Positions 38,713-48,607 of a stretch of DNA of 64,000 bases are shown here, in pieces. The stretch spans positions 3,529-67,528 of the forward strand of contig CBCXVT010000002.1 in assembly GCA_965178635.1 (NCBI GenBank), written 5' to 3'. The notes beneath the pieces are model-generated. The model had not been told where the DNA came from and did no database searches. It saw nothing but the letters and a program-made list of their open reading frames with translations. Origin of the DNA: GCA-2733415 sp965178635 (GTDB lineage Bacteria; Bacteroidota; Bacteroidia; Flavobacteriales; Flavobacteriaceae). The position numbers and the translations under genes were made by a program. Within the stretch, counting starts at the first letter, position 1. Each line of letters begins with the position of its first letter.

Positions 38713-39966
38713 ATGGCATATTTATTTACATCTGAATCAGTTTCAGAAGGACATCCAGACAAAGTTGCAGATCAGATTAGTGACGCTTTAATTGATAACT
38801 TTTTAGCATTTGATAAAGAATCTAAAGTTGCATGTGAAACTCTAGTAACAACTGGTCAGGTGGTTTTAGCTGGAGAAGTAAAATCAACAACTTATTTAGA
38901 TGTTCAGAAAATAGCAAGAGAAACTATTAATAAGATAGGATATACTAAAAGTGAGTATATGTTTGATGGTAATTCTTGTGGTGTGTTTTCAGCAATACAT
39001 GAACAGTCAGATGATATTAGTAGAGGAGTTGATCGTGCAACTAAGGAAGAACAAGGTGCAGGAGATCAAGGAATGATGTTTGGTTACGCTACTCGTGAAA
39101 CTGAAAATTTTATGCCTTTGGCATTAGATTTATCTCACAGAATATTAAAAGAATTAGCAGAAATTAGAAGAGAAAATTCTGATATCATGTATTTGCGTCC
39201 AGATTCAAAAAGTCAAGTAACCATTGAGTACGCTGATGATAATACGCCACAGCGTATAGACGCTATAGTTGTGTCTACTCAACATGATGATTTTGATGAA
39301 GATGATGCTATGTTAGCAAAAATCAGAAAAGACATTATTAACATTGTTATCCCTAGAGTTATTGCAACGTTACCAAAACACATTCAGGTGCTGTTTACGG
39401 ATGATATCACTTATCATATTAACCCAACAGGAAAATTTGTAATTGGTGGCCCTCATGGAGATACTGGATTAACAGGTCGTAAAATTATTGTAGATACTTA
39501 CGGAGGTAAAGGTGCTCACGGTGGTGGTGCGTTCTCAGGAAAAGACCCAAGTAAAGTAGATAGAAGTGCTGCTTATGCTACACGACATATCGCTAAGAAT
39601 TTAGTTGCAGCTGGTGTTTGTGATGAAATTTTAGTGCAGGTGTCTTACGCTATTGGTGTAGTAGAACCTATGGGAATATTTGTTGATACTTATGGCACTT
39701 GTCCGTTTAATATGACAGATGGAGAAATAGCTGAAAAGATTTCTGAAGTGTTTGATATGCGCCCATCAGCAATTGAAGAGCGATTAAAGTTGCGTAATCC
39801 AATGTATAGTGAAACAGCTGCATATGGACATATGGGACGAAATAATGAAACTGTAACTAAAACATTTTCTCAGCCAAATGGCGAGTCTATAACACTTGAT
39901 GTAGAGTTGTTCACTTGGGAGAAATTAGATTATGTAGATAAAGTAAAAACTGCTTTCGGATTATAG
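38713..39966 (+). CDS. metK: S-adenosylmethionine synthetase
   Basis: The 417-residue enzyme has the MetK signatures SEGHPDKVADQISDA near the N-terminus, GAGDQGMMFGYA in the middle and GGGAFSGKDPSKVDRSAAY later. It makes SAM from methionine and ATP. A SAM-binding RNA in its leader would give feedback control, matching the riboswitch seen there. It is followed by a strong terminator, so it is a single-gene transcript. Confidence 0.97.
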   Translation: MAYLFTSESVSEGHPDKVADQISDALIDNFLAFDKESKVACETLVTTGQVVLAGEVKSTTYLDVQKIARETINKIGYTKSEYMFDGNSCGVFSAIHEQSDDISRGVDRATKEEQGAGDQGMMFGYATRETENFMPLALDLSHRILKELAEIRRENSDIMYLRPDSKSQVTIEYADDNTPQRIDAIVVSTQHDDFDEDDAMLAKIRKDIINIVIPRVIATLPKHIQVLFTDDITYHINPTGKFVIGGPHGDTGLTGRKIIVDTYGGKGAHGGGAFSGKDPSKVDRSAAYATRHIAKNLVAAGVCDEILVQVSYAIGVVEPMGIFVDTYGTCPFNMTDGEIAEKISEVFDMRPSAIEERLKLRNPMYSETAAYGHMGRNNETVTKTFSQPNGESITLDVELFTWEKLDYVDKVKTAFGL

Positions 39967-39990
39967 AGCGCTATTTTTACAAATGAGATA

Positions 39991-40032
39991 AGCCTCACCG
40001 ATTTTAAAAGTCGGTGAGGCTTCTTTTTTTTA
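39991..40032 (+). terminator. Terminator of metK
   Basis: AGCCTCACCGA (39991-40001) and TCGGTGAGGCT pair over eleven bases, followed by a run of T. Confidence 0.9.
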
Positions 40033-40044
40033 GAATGGGATGTT

Positions 40045-40052
40045 TATATTTG
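40045..40052 (+). promoter_or_regulatory. Predicted -7 element of the SDR gene
   Basis: TATATTTG lies 36 bases before the start codon. A -33 TTG is not seen. Confidence 0.4.
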
Positions 40053-40088
40053 TTGCTATAATCCCAAATAGATTTTAGATATTAAAAT

Positions 40089-41639
40089 ATGGAGCATTTA
40101 AATGACGCGGTAAACACCGAAGTGAGTAATGAAGATATTGAAAAATGTATTTCAATTTTAGAAAAACTGTCTGAAAATACTACTCAAGTATTTGAACTTC
40201 CTGAGGACAAAAGAATTGCTTTAATGAAAGCTGCTGGACTATTGTCTAGACCAAATAGAGACAAATTTCAACAGAGAAGAAAGGACGCTAAAAAAGCAGC
40301 CAAACGAAAAATGATTGAACGCGACAAACATGCGCGTAAAACAACAGGAATTCGGAGTGCTCGTGAAGCAACTGTTTTTATAGCGCCAACTATGTTGGAA
40401 CTTCCAAAAGATAAAGAACCAGAAGAATTAGAGTCGCCAAGAAATTGTTATGTCTGTAAAACAGTATACACTAAATTGCATCACTTTTATGACACCATGT
40501 GTACAGAATGTGGAGATTTTAATTATGCCAAACGTTACCAAACTGCAGATTTAACAGGACAAGTAGCCGTGGTTACTGGGTCAAGATTAAAAATAGGATA
40601 CCATATTACGTTAATATTATTGCGTTCTGGTGCTACAGTTGTAGCAACAACACGTTTTCCTGCAGATTCTGCTTTGCGTTTTTCTAAAGAACCCGATTTT
40701 AAAGATTGGGGACATCGTTTAAAAATTCACGGGTTAGATTTAAGGCATATCCCAAGTGTTGAAATTTTCTGTAATTTCATAGAGCAGCAGTACGACAGAT
40801 TGGATATTTTAATAAACAATGCAGCACAAACGGTGAGACGTCCCGCTGGATTCTATCAACACTTAATGGCAATGGAAGAAAAACCTATAGAGAAGTTACC
40901 TCAATTTGCTCAAGATTTATTGAAGGATCATAAGTTTTGTTTGCAAGAATTAGATGAGTTAACAACTAACGCTGCTGATCAAAAAAATAACACTCTACCA
41001 GTTTCATGGCATGGACCTGAACCTGGTATTGGAATTCGTTCATCGGCTAAACTATCTCAAATACCCTATAGTTTTGACAATTCATTACAAGCAAGCGAGG
41101 TTTTCCCAGAAGGCGAGTTAGATGCCGATTTACAACAAGTTGATTTGCGTAAAACGAATAGCTGGCGTTTGAAACTAGGAGAAATTGAAACGACAGAAAT
41201 GATTGAAGTTCAATTGGTAAATGCAGTTGCACCTTTTGTATTGTGTAACCGTTTATCAAAGTTAATGCGTGCTGAAAACACAGGAAAAAAGCACATCATA
41301 AACGTGTCTGCAATGGAAGGGAAATTCCATAGATTTTTTAAGGAAGATCGTCATCCGCATACCAATATGGCTAAAGCAGCCTTGAACATGATGACACATA
41401 CATCAGCATTAGATTTTGCAAAAGATGGTGTGTTTATGAATGCAGTTGATACGGGGTGGGTAACAGATGAGGACCCTGCAGAGTTATCTAAAAAGAAAGT
41501 TGAAGTGCATGATTTTCAGCCACCTTTAGATATTGTTGATGGTGCCGCCAGAGTTTTAGATCCGTTAATTGATGGAATAAACACTGGGAAACATTGGTGT
41601 GGGAAATTCTTGAAAGATTATAGGCCAATTGATTGGTAG
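40089..41639 (+). CDS. Unusual SDR-family protein with an N-terminal zinc ribbon
   Basis: The 516 residues have three parts. An N-terminal region (1-115) is charged and helical with a basic stretch (KDAKKAAKRKMIERDKHARK). A four-cysteine zinc ribbon follows (C120, C123, C138, C141). Then comes a short-chain dehydrogenase domain (about 155-510) with VVTGSRLKIGYH for NAD(P) and NNAAQTVRRP. The active site has S407 and K429, but the residue four before the lysine, where the family has Tyr, is Thr (T425), and the loop before it is longer. It may thus not be a normal oxidoreductase. Its substrate is unknown; it is a single gene. Confidence 0.75.
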   Translation: MEHLNDAVNTEVSNEDIEKCISILEKLSENTTQVFELPEDKRIALMKAAGLLSRPNRDKFQQRRKDAKKAAKRKMIERDKHARKTTGIRSAREATVFIAPTMLELPKDKEPEELESPRNCYVCKTVYTKLHHFYDTMCTECGDFNYAKRYQTADLTGQVAVVTGSRLKIGYHITLILLRSGATVVATTRFPADSALRFSKEPDFKDWGHRLKIHGLDLRHIPSVEIFCNFIEQQYDRLDILINNAAQTVRRPAGFYQHLMAMEEKPIEKLPQFAQDLLKDHKFCLQELDELTTNAADQKNNTLPVSWHGPEPGIGIRSSAKLSQIPYSFDNSLQASEVFPEGELDADLQQVDLRKTNSWRLKLGEIETTEMIEVQLVNAVAPFVLCNRLSKLMRAENTGKKHIINVSAMEGKFHRFFKEDRHPHTNMAKAALNMMTHTSALDFAKDGVFMNAVDTGWVTDEDPAELSKKKVEVHDFQPPLDIVDGAARVLDPLIDGINTGKHWCGKFLKDYRPIDW

Positions 41640-41654
41640 GATAAATTAGAAACT

Positions 41655-41693
41655 AAAAAAGCCTCTTTGATTTTTTCAAAGAGGCTTTTTTTA
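41655..41693. terminator. Bidirectional terminator between the SDR and TonB receptor genes
   Basis: AAAAGCCTCTTTGA and TCAAAGAGGCTTTT pair perfectly, with A and T runs outside. Confidence 0.9.
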
Positions 41694-41710
41694 TGGCTGA
41701 TTACAATATA

Positions 41711-44416
41711 TTACAAGTTGTAAATAACTCTAAAGGTTACAAAACGAGGTTGAATGTAGTACTCAGATGTATTTACAGAAAAGTCACTTTGACTCGTGTT
41801 TATTTGTGATTTGGTATCTAATAAATTACTAGCCTTTAATTCTAGTTCCCATTGGCTGTCCTTATCTTTTCTATAGGCTAAAGACGCATTCAAGAAATCA
41901 TAGGTATTTTCAGCACCTAAGTCATTACTAAAATTAGTATAGGTATAATCAGTTCTAAAGGTTAATACTTTCCAAATAAGAGCATCAAAATCAATTGATG
42001 GTGATTTTGTGTAAGCTTTTGAACGTGCATTACCTAAATCAGTATCTTGAATGGTGTGCCTGTAGCTTAACTCAACATTTGGCGCTTTTCTGAAATTAGT
42101 TCTAAATTGTGCCCTGTAAGATTGTGTGTAATTCTCATTTGCAGATTGTGTTGTACCAATAAAGTTGTTGAATTTTGAATAACTAAAATTACCACTTGCA
42201 GTAGCTCTTAATTTTCCGAAGGTTCTTTGGAATCGCCCATTTGCATTAACGCTTTCATCAGCAAAGTTAGAGTTTAGAGGTGAGTTAATTCTGATAATTC
42301 CTGGTTCAGAAAAATTTCGAATGCGATCAATATTTTTATTATAACTCACATTAGCAAATACATTTGTGTAATTAAACATGTTAAAACTGAAATACGTCAG
42401 GTTTAAATTATGTGATAACGCACTTTCTAACTCAGGGTTTCCTGTAAAAAATGAATTGTAATTATTCATAACAATTCCTCTGGCTAATTGAGTAACATCA
42501 GTAAATGCAGTACTCATACTATAGTTAAAGTTGATGTTTTCCGACTTCTTTAATTGAATACGTGTGTTAAAATCTGGTAAAACTCTAAAGAAATTATCTT
42601 TATAAGTAGTTCCAAATTGAGTGTTTTTTGCACTATAAGCGTGACCAGAAAGTCCAGGTGTAATGGTGAATTTCCCTAACTTTAAACGGTAATGTAAACC
42701 AACATATAAATCATTAAAGGTATAATTTGTCTCATTTGTATCTAGTCCGTTATTAATAGTAGGTGTTGGATTAAATTCATCACCATTATCTAAAAACTGA
42801 AATAAATCAGTATTGAATTTCTGATTACTATACAAATTTCCTAAAGTAACATTGATATTACTCTTATCATTTAAAATATTCCAATAATCAATTTTGGCAT
42901 CAGCTTGATTCGATTTCACGCGTTTATCTTGTGCTACATCATAATTAACTTGTCCGTTATCTAAACCAAGTTCTGAAGCGGTAGTGCTATAACTTGCTTT
43001 GTCTTCTAAAATTGCATTGTAAAACGGGTCTTCATCTTCAATTAAATATTGTGCTTCTAATGAAAATATATTTGTCTCGTTTAACGTGTAATAATAGTTT
43101 AAACTTTGATTGATACTATATGGGTTTGAAGATTCTTCTTGATCAATATTACCTAATAGAGAAGAAGAATAGTTTTGAAATTGCGTCTCTTTTGATGTGC
43201 GACCTAAAATATCATAATCTAATTGATTATTACTATTTGGTTTGTATTTAGCACTTAATTTCAACATGGCCAAATCACTTTTTTGATGTGTATTGTTTTC
43301 GGTAAACTCATCCGCATTAGGTAAGTTTAAGTCACTGTTATATGTCACAGCATTATTTTCTTGCATGTTAATTCTACTACTAGAAAATATTCCAAAACCA
43401 CTAATGTCTAAAGTTTTACTAGGCGCAAAGCTGAAGTTAGCAGCACCGAATTTAGTATCGATGTCTTTTGCCTTGTTATTTTGTAAAGTTAAGAACCCTA
43501 AGTCGTTATTCCCTAAACTGATACTCGTTCCGCTTTGTCTACTCGGATTTCTAAATCCACCTGTAAAGTTGAAATAATCACGACGTGTAAACGCTACTTC
43601 ACCTATGTTGTTTATGTCACCAATAATATTTACACTGTATTCCGGACTGTAATAAAACAATTTAGGTTGAATGATGTACAAACCATCATTTTCTGAAAAT
43701 CCACCACCAGCAGTTACCGTACCAAACCAAAAACTCTTTTTACCGTCTTTTAATTTGATGTTTAAAGCGATGTTATCTTGATTGTTCTGAACACCGCTTA
43801 ATTGCCCAACATCGGCATGATTTTTTAAAACTTCAATTTTATCAACAGCATTTGCAGGAATGTTTTTAGTTGCCAATTTAGAATCGCCATCAAAGAATTC
43901 TTTTCCTTCAACCATGACTTTCCCAACAACTTTTCCTTCAACTTCAACTTGTCCATCGTCGTTAATTTCTACACCAGGGAGTTTTTTAAGAACATCTTCT
44001 AGTTTACGTTCTGTTCCGTTTTTAAATGAATCTGCATTATAAACCATAGTATCACCTTTTATGGTTACTGGCATGTCATAGGTTAATTCAACGGCATCTA
44101 AAGCATTATCCTCTACTAAATTAAAATCTTTAGTGATAGAAATTTCTTTAGTGGTTAAAGTTTCTTCATGATTTTTCATACCTATATAACTCACTTGTAG
44201 CTTATAAGTAGCGTTTTTATTTAAGGTTAATTTATAACGACCTTGATCGTTTGTAATTCCGTATGAATCTAAGTTTTTAGTTTCTTGATTTATAGCGATG
44301 ACATTGGCTAAATCTAACGGATTTCCAATACTATCTTTTACAACTCCTTCTACTTTAATTTGAGCAAAGGAATAACTTGTCACTACTAAAAGTAACGCTG
44401 TCAATAGGTGTTTCAT
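41711..44416 (-). CDS. TonB-dependent receptor-like outer-membrane protein
   Basis: The 901-residue protein has a signal peptide (VVTSYSFAQ), a CarboxypepD_reg-like domain (about 20-105, VEGVVKDSIGNPLDLANVI), a plug-like domain (about 110-220, EDVLKKLPGVEIND and AVDKIEVLKN), and a large beta-barrel (about 230-901) rich in Tyr, Asn and Thr. It ends in FRVIYNL, as outer-membrane barrels do. Such proteins bring substrates or peptides across the outer membrane. Its substrate is not told by the sequence. Two GLPGLI genes precede it on the same strand and probably share its transcript. Confidence 0.85.
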   Translation of the reverse strand: MKHLLTALLLVVTSYSFAQIKVEGVVKDSIGNPLDLANVIAINQETKNLDSYGITNDQGRYKLTLNKNATYKLQVSYIGMKNHEETLTTKEISITKDFNLVEDNALDAVELTYDMPVTIKGDTMVYNADSFKNGTERKLEDVLKKLPGVEINDDGQVEVEGKVVGKVMVEGKEFFDGDSKLATKNIPANAVDKIEVLKNHADVGQLSGVQNNQDNIALNIKLKDGKKSFWFGTVTAGGGFSENDGLYIIQPKLFYYSPEYSVNIIGDINNIGEVAFTRRDYFNFTGGFRNPSRQSGTSISLGNNDLGFLTLQNNKAKDIDTKFGAANFSFAPSKTLDISGFGIFSSSRINMQENNAVTYNSDLNLPNADEFTENNTHQKSDLAMLKLSAKYKPNSNNQLDYDILGRTSKETQFQNYSSSLLGNIDQEESSNPYSINQSLNYYYTLNETNIFSLEAQYLIEDEDPFYNAILEDKASYSTTASELGLDNGQVNYDVAQDKRVKSNQADAKIDYWNILNDKSNINVTLGNLYSNQKFNTDLFQFLDNGDEFNPTPTINNGLDTNETNYTFNDLYVGLHYRLKLGKFTITPGLSGHAYSAKNTQFGTTYKDNFFRVLPDFNTRIQLKKSENINFNYSMSTAFTDVTQLARGIVMNNYNSFFTGNPELESALSHNLNLTYFSFNMFNYTNVFANVSYNKNIDRIRNFSEPGIIRINSPLNSNFADESVNANGRFQRTFGKLRATASGNFSYSKFNNFIGTTQSANENYTQSYRAQFRTNFRKAPNVELSYRHTIQDTDLGNARSKAYTKSPSIDFDALIWKVLTFRTDYTYTNFSNDLGAENTYDFLNASLAYRKDKDSQWELELKASNLLDTKSQINTSQSDFSVNTSEYYIQPRFVTFRVIYNL

Positions 44417-44464
44417 TATTGTTTTGTGAGTTTGTGTAACTACTTTAATGGTTTTTTGCCAAGA

Positions 44465-45325
44465 TTAATGTCCACGACCATGACCTCTTCCGCCACGTCC
44501 TCCGTACATTTCTCTCATTTCCTCCATTTTCTTTTTTACGATGTCGTTATATTCTTTTTTAGTAACTTCTTTTCCTTTTGATGGGGCTTTAATTGTAGCT
44601 TTTTCACTAGGATTAAGTACTATTTTAGAACATAATATTGTTGTTTTGTCTGCGTTTATTTCTAAAATTAAACCAGGTAAACCATTGTATTCAGCTGGAC
44701 CTTGACTTACTGGAATTTGCATTGTATACCAAGCTGTAACTTCTATTTCTTTAGGCGTTTCAATCTCAGTCATTGGATCTTTTGTTGCTGTAGAGTCTTT
44801 TGCTTTTTCATCTTTTTTTGGTCCTCTTCTACGCATACTTCTCCAGTCCATTTCATCAACAGTTTTCATAGCTGTTGCTTTAAAACACATGTACTGTCCT
44901 ATTTGTTTGGTTTCGCTTTCCATTTTCCAAGTTAATTTAGGTAACGAATCTTTTATTAAAAATTGTTTCCCAAAAAACTCTTGATCTTGTAATAACTCTT
45001 GGCTTTTAATGTTTTTGTATTGTGGTCCTGCAGTAAAGCTACTCATCATACCACCCCATCTTCCCCCACCTTGACCAGGAGCTGCTAATTTTTCCTCTTC
45101 TTTGTATGTAGATTCTGTTTTATTGAACGTTAATTCGTACGTTTTTTCAAGCATACTTTTCATGCGTTCTTGCATCATTTTTTTACGTTCAGGAGATAAG
45201 TTTCCGCCTCCCCATTTGTCTAAATCAACAGATGTTTTTGATTGGTAAATGGCTTTTCCTTGAAAGTCCTGAGCAAAAAGTGTTGCGCTAAAAAGAGCTA
45301 AAAATGCAGTTGCAATAAATTTCAT
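44465..45325 (-). CDS. GLPGLI family secreted protein
   Basis: I start at ATG 45325 (MKFIATAFLALFSATLFAQ, a signal peptide); the frame is open 27 codons further to a TTG, which I reject. The protein of 286 residues has the family block YNGLPGLILEIN (about residue 205) and a AWYTMQIPVSQGP segment before it. Two lysine- and charge-rich loops are inserted, and the C-terminus is Gly/Arg/His-rich (YGGRGGRGHGRGH), unlike its neighbour. GLPGLI proteins of Bacteroidota are exported and of unknown function, commonly near TonB receptors. Confidence 0.85.
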   Translation of the reverse strand: MKFIATAFLALFSATLFAQDFQGKAIYQSKTSVDLDKWGGGNLSPERKKMMQERMKSMLEKTYELTFNKTESTYKEEEKLAAPGQGGGRWGGMMSSFTAGPQYKNIKSQELLQDQEFFGKQFLIKDSLPKLTWKMESETKQIGQYMCFKATAMKTVDEMDWRSMRRRGPKKDEKAKDSTATKDPMTEIETPKEIEVTAWYTMQIPVSQGPAEYNGLPGLILEINADKTTILCSKIVLNPSEKATIKAPSKGKEVTKKEYNDIVKKKMEEMREMYGGRGGRGHGRGH

Positions 45326-45424
45326 TTTCAATGATTTAAAATTATATTCCTCAATAAGACGACTTATGACCCTTATTGTTACACCCTTAGACTCTCTTTT
45401 TTGCAAAAGGTTTAATATGGATTT

Positions 45425-46267
45425 TTAACCACCAATAATAATTTCAATATTTTGACCTTCTTTACTGTTAAAACTACGTTTTTCATCCATTTCTTTCATC
45501 TTTTTTTCTAGAATAGTTTCGTATTTTTCTTGAGTAACTTCTTTTCCTTTAGTAGGCTCTTTTATTGCAATAGCGTTTTTAGGATTCAAAACTATTTTAC
45601 TGCAAATAACAGTTTCAGTTCCATCATTAACTTCTAATATTAAACCAGGTAAACCATGGTAATTACCAGGGCCGTTATTTACAGGAATCGTTGGTGTGTA
45701 CCAAGCCGTAATTGTAATTTCTTTCAGTTTAGGTGCTTTTTTTCTTTCAGCTTTTAAATCTTTATCGCCATTTATACTCATGCCACTTTCAAAAACTTCT
45801 ATTTCACGTTTCATAGTAGCTTTGTAGCAAGTATATTCTCCGATATTTTTAGTTTCCTTACCAGGTTTCCAATCTAATTTTTCTAAGTTATCTTTTATTA
45901 AGAATATTTTTCCGAAAACGTCATTTTGATTTGCAAACCTATTGTCTTTTGTGTTCTTATAAAGAATGTCTGAACCGCCAGTATTTACCATTACCATTTC
46001 CATATCTCCTGGTCCTTGGGGTTTACTTAATTTTTCATCTTCTTTATAAAGAGATTCATTTTTATTAAAACTTAAAACGAATGTTTTTTCAAATTGCTTT
46101 TTTAGCATTTCCATCATCTTTTTATGCATGTCAGATTCCATCTGAGTACTATCTAACTTGATGTCAATTTTTCGTTTAGATTTATAAGTTACTTTTCCTT
46201 GAAAATTTTGAGCACTAATTAAACTTGTCAATAATAGCGCAGTAATAAGTGTAAATGTTTGTTTCAT
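45425..46267 (-). CDS. GLPGLI family secreted protein
   Basis: The 280-residue protein has a signal peptide (LISAQN) and is a paralogue of the next gene: NFQGKVTYKSKRKID matches DFQGKAIYQSKTSVD, and YHGLPGLILEVN matches YNGLPGLILEIN. It ends in a plain charged tail. It is the first gene of a likely three-gene operon with the second GLPGLI protein and the TonB receptor, and it is divergent from the two-component system at 46392, which is a likely regulator. Confidence 0.85.
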   Translation of the reverse strand: MKQTFTLITALLLTSLISAQNFQGKVTYKSKRKIDIKLDSTQMESDMHKKMMEMLKKQFEKTFVLSFNKNESLYKEDEKLSKPQGPGDMEMVMVNTGGSDILYKNTKDNRFANQNDVFGKIFLIKDNLEKLDWKPGKETKNIGEYTCYKATMKREIEVFESGMSINGDKDLKAERKKAPKLKEITITAWYTPTIPVNNGPGNYHGLPGLILEVNDGTETVICSKIVLNPKNAIAIKEPTKGKEVTQEKYETILEKKMKEMDEKRSFNSKEGQNIEIIIGG

Positions 46268-46355
46268 TTTGTTCGTTTTTTAATTGTTTGATGGTACAAA
46301 TATCAGATGATAAAACGAATTTTAAAGTTAATGAGTGTTAACGAGTGTTAAGCCA

Positions 46356-46387
46356 TTGGTTTTTAAGTGTTTTATGCGTTACTTTTG
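46356..46387 (+). promoter_or_regulatory. Predicted promoter of the histidine kinase gene
   Basis: TTG at 46356-46358, 21 bases, TACTTTTG at 46380-46387. The ATG at 46392 follows only 4 bases later, so the mRNA would have almost no leader. Confidence 0.6.
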
Positions 46388-46391
46388 ACCT

Positions 46392-47891
46392 ATGAACGAT
46401 TCTAAATATAAATTTTCTCTCTATGTCATTATAGTTGTCATACTGGCAACTATCGGTATTCAGGCCTATTGGAATTACAAAAATTATCTCTCTAATAAAA
46501 CCCAGTTGATTACAGATGTGCAAGTAAGTTTGGATAACGCTGTGTCAACCTATTATTCAATTTTAGCAGAGAAAAGCACCTATAAATTTAGTTTTAAAGA
46601 TGGTGAGGCTAATGAAAAAGTCATTATTAATAACGATACTATTTATGATAGAGTTTTAGGAAATATTGATTTTGTAGAATATGACACCATATTAGATTCT
46701 ATCCATCCAGATGATATTGATAATATTATGGTTCTTAAAAATGTAAAAGCTGATACTATAATTAAACTTGATGTTAGCGGTGATGTGACTTCTGAAGAAT
46801 GGATTGGTGAGCATAAAATGCTTAAGGCTATTAAATCTGTCGGTTTTGATTCTCTTAAAAAGAAAGATTTTGAGTTACTAACAGCTCAAGTGATGTTGAA
46901 AATATCTAATGATACAATTAATATCAAACGTATAAATGAGTTATTAGAAAATGAGTTAACAAGGAAGAATATAGATATTTCCTATAAGTTACTATCTGAA
47001 AGCAAGTCTACTGATTCAGTAAAAACAACTGGGGAATTAATGGTTGAATCGCATTCTGCTTTCTTACCACCTAATGCAGTTTTACAAATGCAATTTTCTA
47101 ATGAAACCTTAACCGTTTTAAAACGAATTTATGTAGGAATATTAATTTCATTCTTACTTGTAGGAGCAGTTATTGCATGTTTGTTTTACTTGCTGAAAAT
47201 CATCAAAAATCAAAAACAACTGGCTGAAATAAAGAACGATTTTATTAGTAATATCACACACGAGTTTAAAACGCCTATTGCTACAATCGGCGTTGCTTTA
47301 GAAGGCGTTAAGAATTTTAATAATACTAATGATAAACAGAAAACAGCGCAGTATGTTGATATTTCTAACCAGCAATTATCTAAGCTGAATGTTATGGTTG
47401 AAAAATTACTAGAAACGGCAACCTTAGATTCTGATAATTTAGAGTTACATACTGAACAATGTAATATCAATGATTTACTTAACACGCTTGTAGAAAAATA
47501 CCAATTCCAAACTCAAAATAAGACTATTGAAATTGAAAAATCAACAGAAACTATAATTGCTTCTGTTGATGTATTTCATATTGAAAATGCCCTTAATAAT
47601 ATACTTGATAATGCTGTGAAATACGGTGGTGATAAAATTAAGTTGACTTTAAGAGAAAATAAAAACATAGTTGAAATTACAGTTTCTGATAACGGAACGG
47701 ATTTATTAAAAGAAGAAAAAGACAACATATTTGAAAAGTTTTATCGCGTACCAAAAGGAAATCAGCACGATATAAAAGGGTATGGAATAGGATTGTATTA
47801 TGCTAAAAAAATTATCGAGAAACATAATGGGAAAATTCTATTAGACTTGAATTCTGATGGAACAACGTTTAAAATTTCTATTCCAAAATGA
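46392..47891 (+). CDS. Sensor histidine kinase
   Basis: The 499-residue protein has two membrane helices (about 9-27 and 240-262) around a roughly 210-residue periplasmic sensor region, then a HisKA domain with phospho-accepting H290 (ITHEFKTPI) and an ATPase domain with N-box NNILDNAVKYGG and G-box GYGIGLYYAKKI. It overlaps the next gene, a response regulator, by four bases. The periplasmic region shows no named domain to me. It is divergent from the GLPGLI/TonB operon. Confidence 0.93.
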   Translation: MNDSKYKFSLYVIIVVILATIGIQAYWNYKNYLSNKTQLITDVQVSLDNAVSTYYSILAEKSTYKFSFKDGEANEKVIINNDTIYDRVLGNIDFVEYDTILDSIHPDDIDNIMVLKNVKADTIIKLDVSGDVTSEEWIGEHKMLKAIKSVGFDSLKKKDFELLTAQVMLKISNDTINIKRINELLENELTRKNIDISYKLLSESKSTDSVKTTGELMVESHSAFLPPNAVLQMQFSNETLTVLKRIYVGILISFLLVGAVIACLFYLLKIIKNQKQLAEIKNDFISNITHEFKTPIATIGVALEGVKNFNNTNDKQKTAQYVDISNQQLSKLNVMVEKLLETATLDSDNLELHTEQCNINDLLNTLVEKYQFQTQNKTIEIEKSTETIIASVDVFHIENALNNILDNAVKYGGDKIKLTLRENKNIVEITVSDNGTDLLKEEKDNIFEKFYRVPKGNQHDIKGYGIGLYYAKKIIEKHNGKILLDLNSDGTTFKISIPK

Positions 47892-48574
47892 GCAAATTAA
47901 TTTCTATCATATTAGCGGAAGATGAGCCTTCATTAGGGCAAATCATTAAAGAGAGTTTAGAAACCAGAAACTTTAAGGTGTTTCTAGCAACTAATGGGGA
48001 AGAGGCTTTAGAATTGTATCAAAAAGAATCTGTTGAATTGTTAGTGCTGGATGTGATGATGCCTAAAAAGGACGGATTTACTTTAGCAAAAGAAATTAGA
48101 GCTGTGAATGCTGATATCCCAATTATTTTCTTAACTGCAAAATCGCAGACTAATGATGTTGTAGAAGGATTTTGCGTAGGTGGAAACGATTATTTGAAGA
48201 AGCCTTTCAGTATGGAAGAGTTAATTGTAAGAATTCATAATCTGTTAAATAGATCAACTGCATCAAAAAAGGAACAGTCAACACAAGTTGGTGCTTATAA
48301 TTTTGATTTTCAGAAACAAACATTACAGTTTGAAGAAGCCGAAGTTATTAATTTAACACACCGCGAAGCACAATTGTTATTTCATTTGTTAAAAAATAAA
48401 AACCAAGTGTTGGACAGGTCTTTTGTGTTAAAAGAATTGTGGGGAAATGACGATTTTTTTAACGCCAGAAGCATGGATGTTTTTATAACAAAACTGCGTA
48501 AAAAATTAAAACTTGATTCTACAATACAAATCGTTAACGTAAGAGGTTACGGTTACAAGCTTATTTGTGATTAA
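47888..48574 (+). CDS. OmpR-family response regulator
   Basis: The 228-residue protein has a receiver domain (about 1-120, acids E11, D12, phosphorylation site D55 in VLDVMMPKKDG, and K in LKKPF) and a winged-helix DNA-binding domain (about 130-228, ending VRGYGYKLICD). It is overlapped by the histidine kinase gene by four bases. It is expected to bind promoters nearby, possibly the divergent GLPGLI operon. Confidence 0.95.
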   Translation: MSKLISIILAEDEPSLGQIIKESLETRNFKVFLATNGEEALELYQKESVELLVLDVMMPKKDGFTLAKEIRAVNADIPIIFLTAKSQTNDVVEGFCVGGNDYLKKPFSMEELIVRIHNLLNRSTASKKEQSTQVGAYNFDFQKQTLQFEEAEVINLTHREAQLLFHLLKNKNQVLDRSFVLKELWGNDDFFNARSMDVFITKLRKKLKLDSTIQIVNVRGYGYKLICD

Positions 48575-48607
48575 ATTAGAGTATCTTGGCTATTATTCCA
48601 TAAACTC

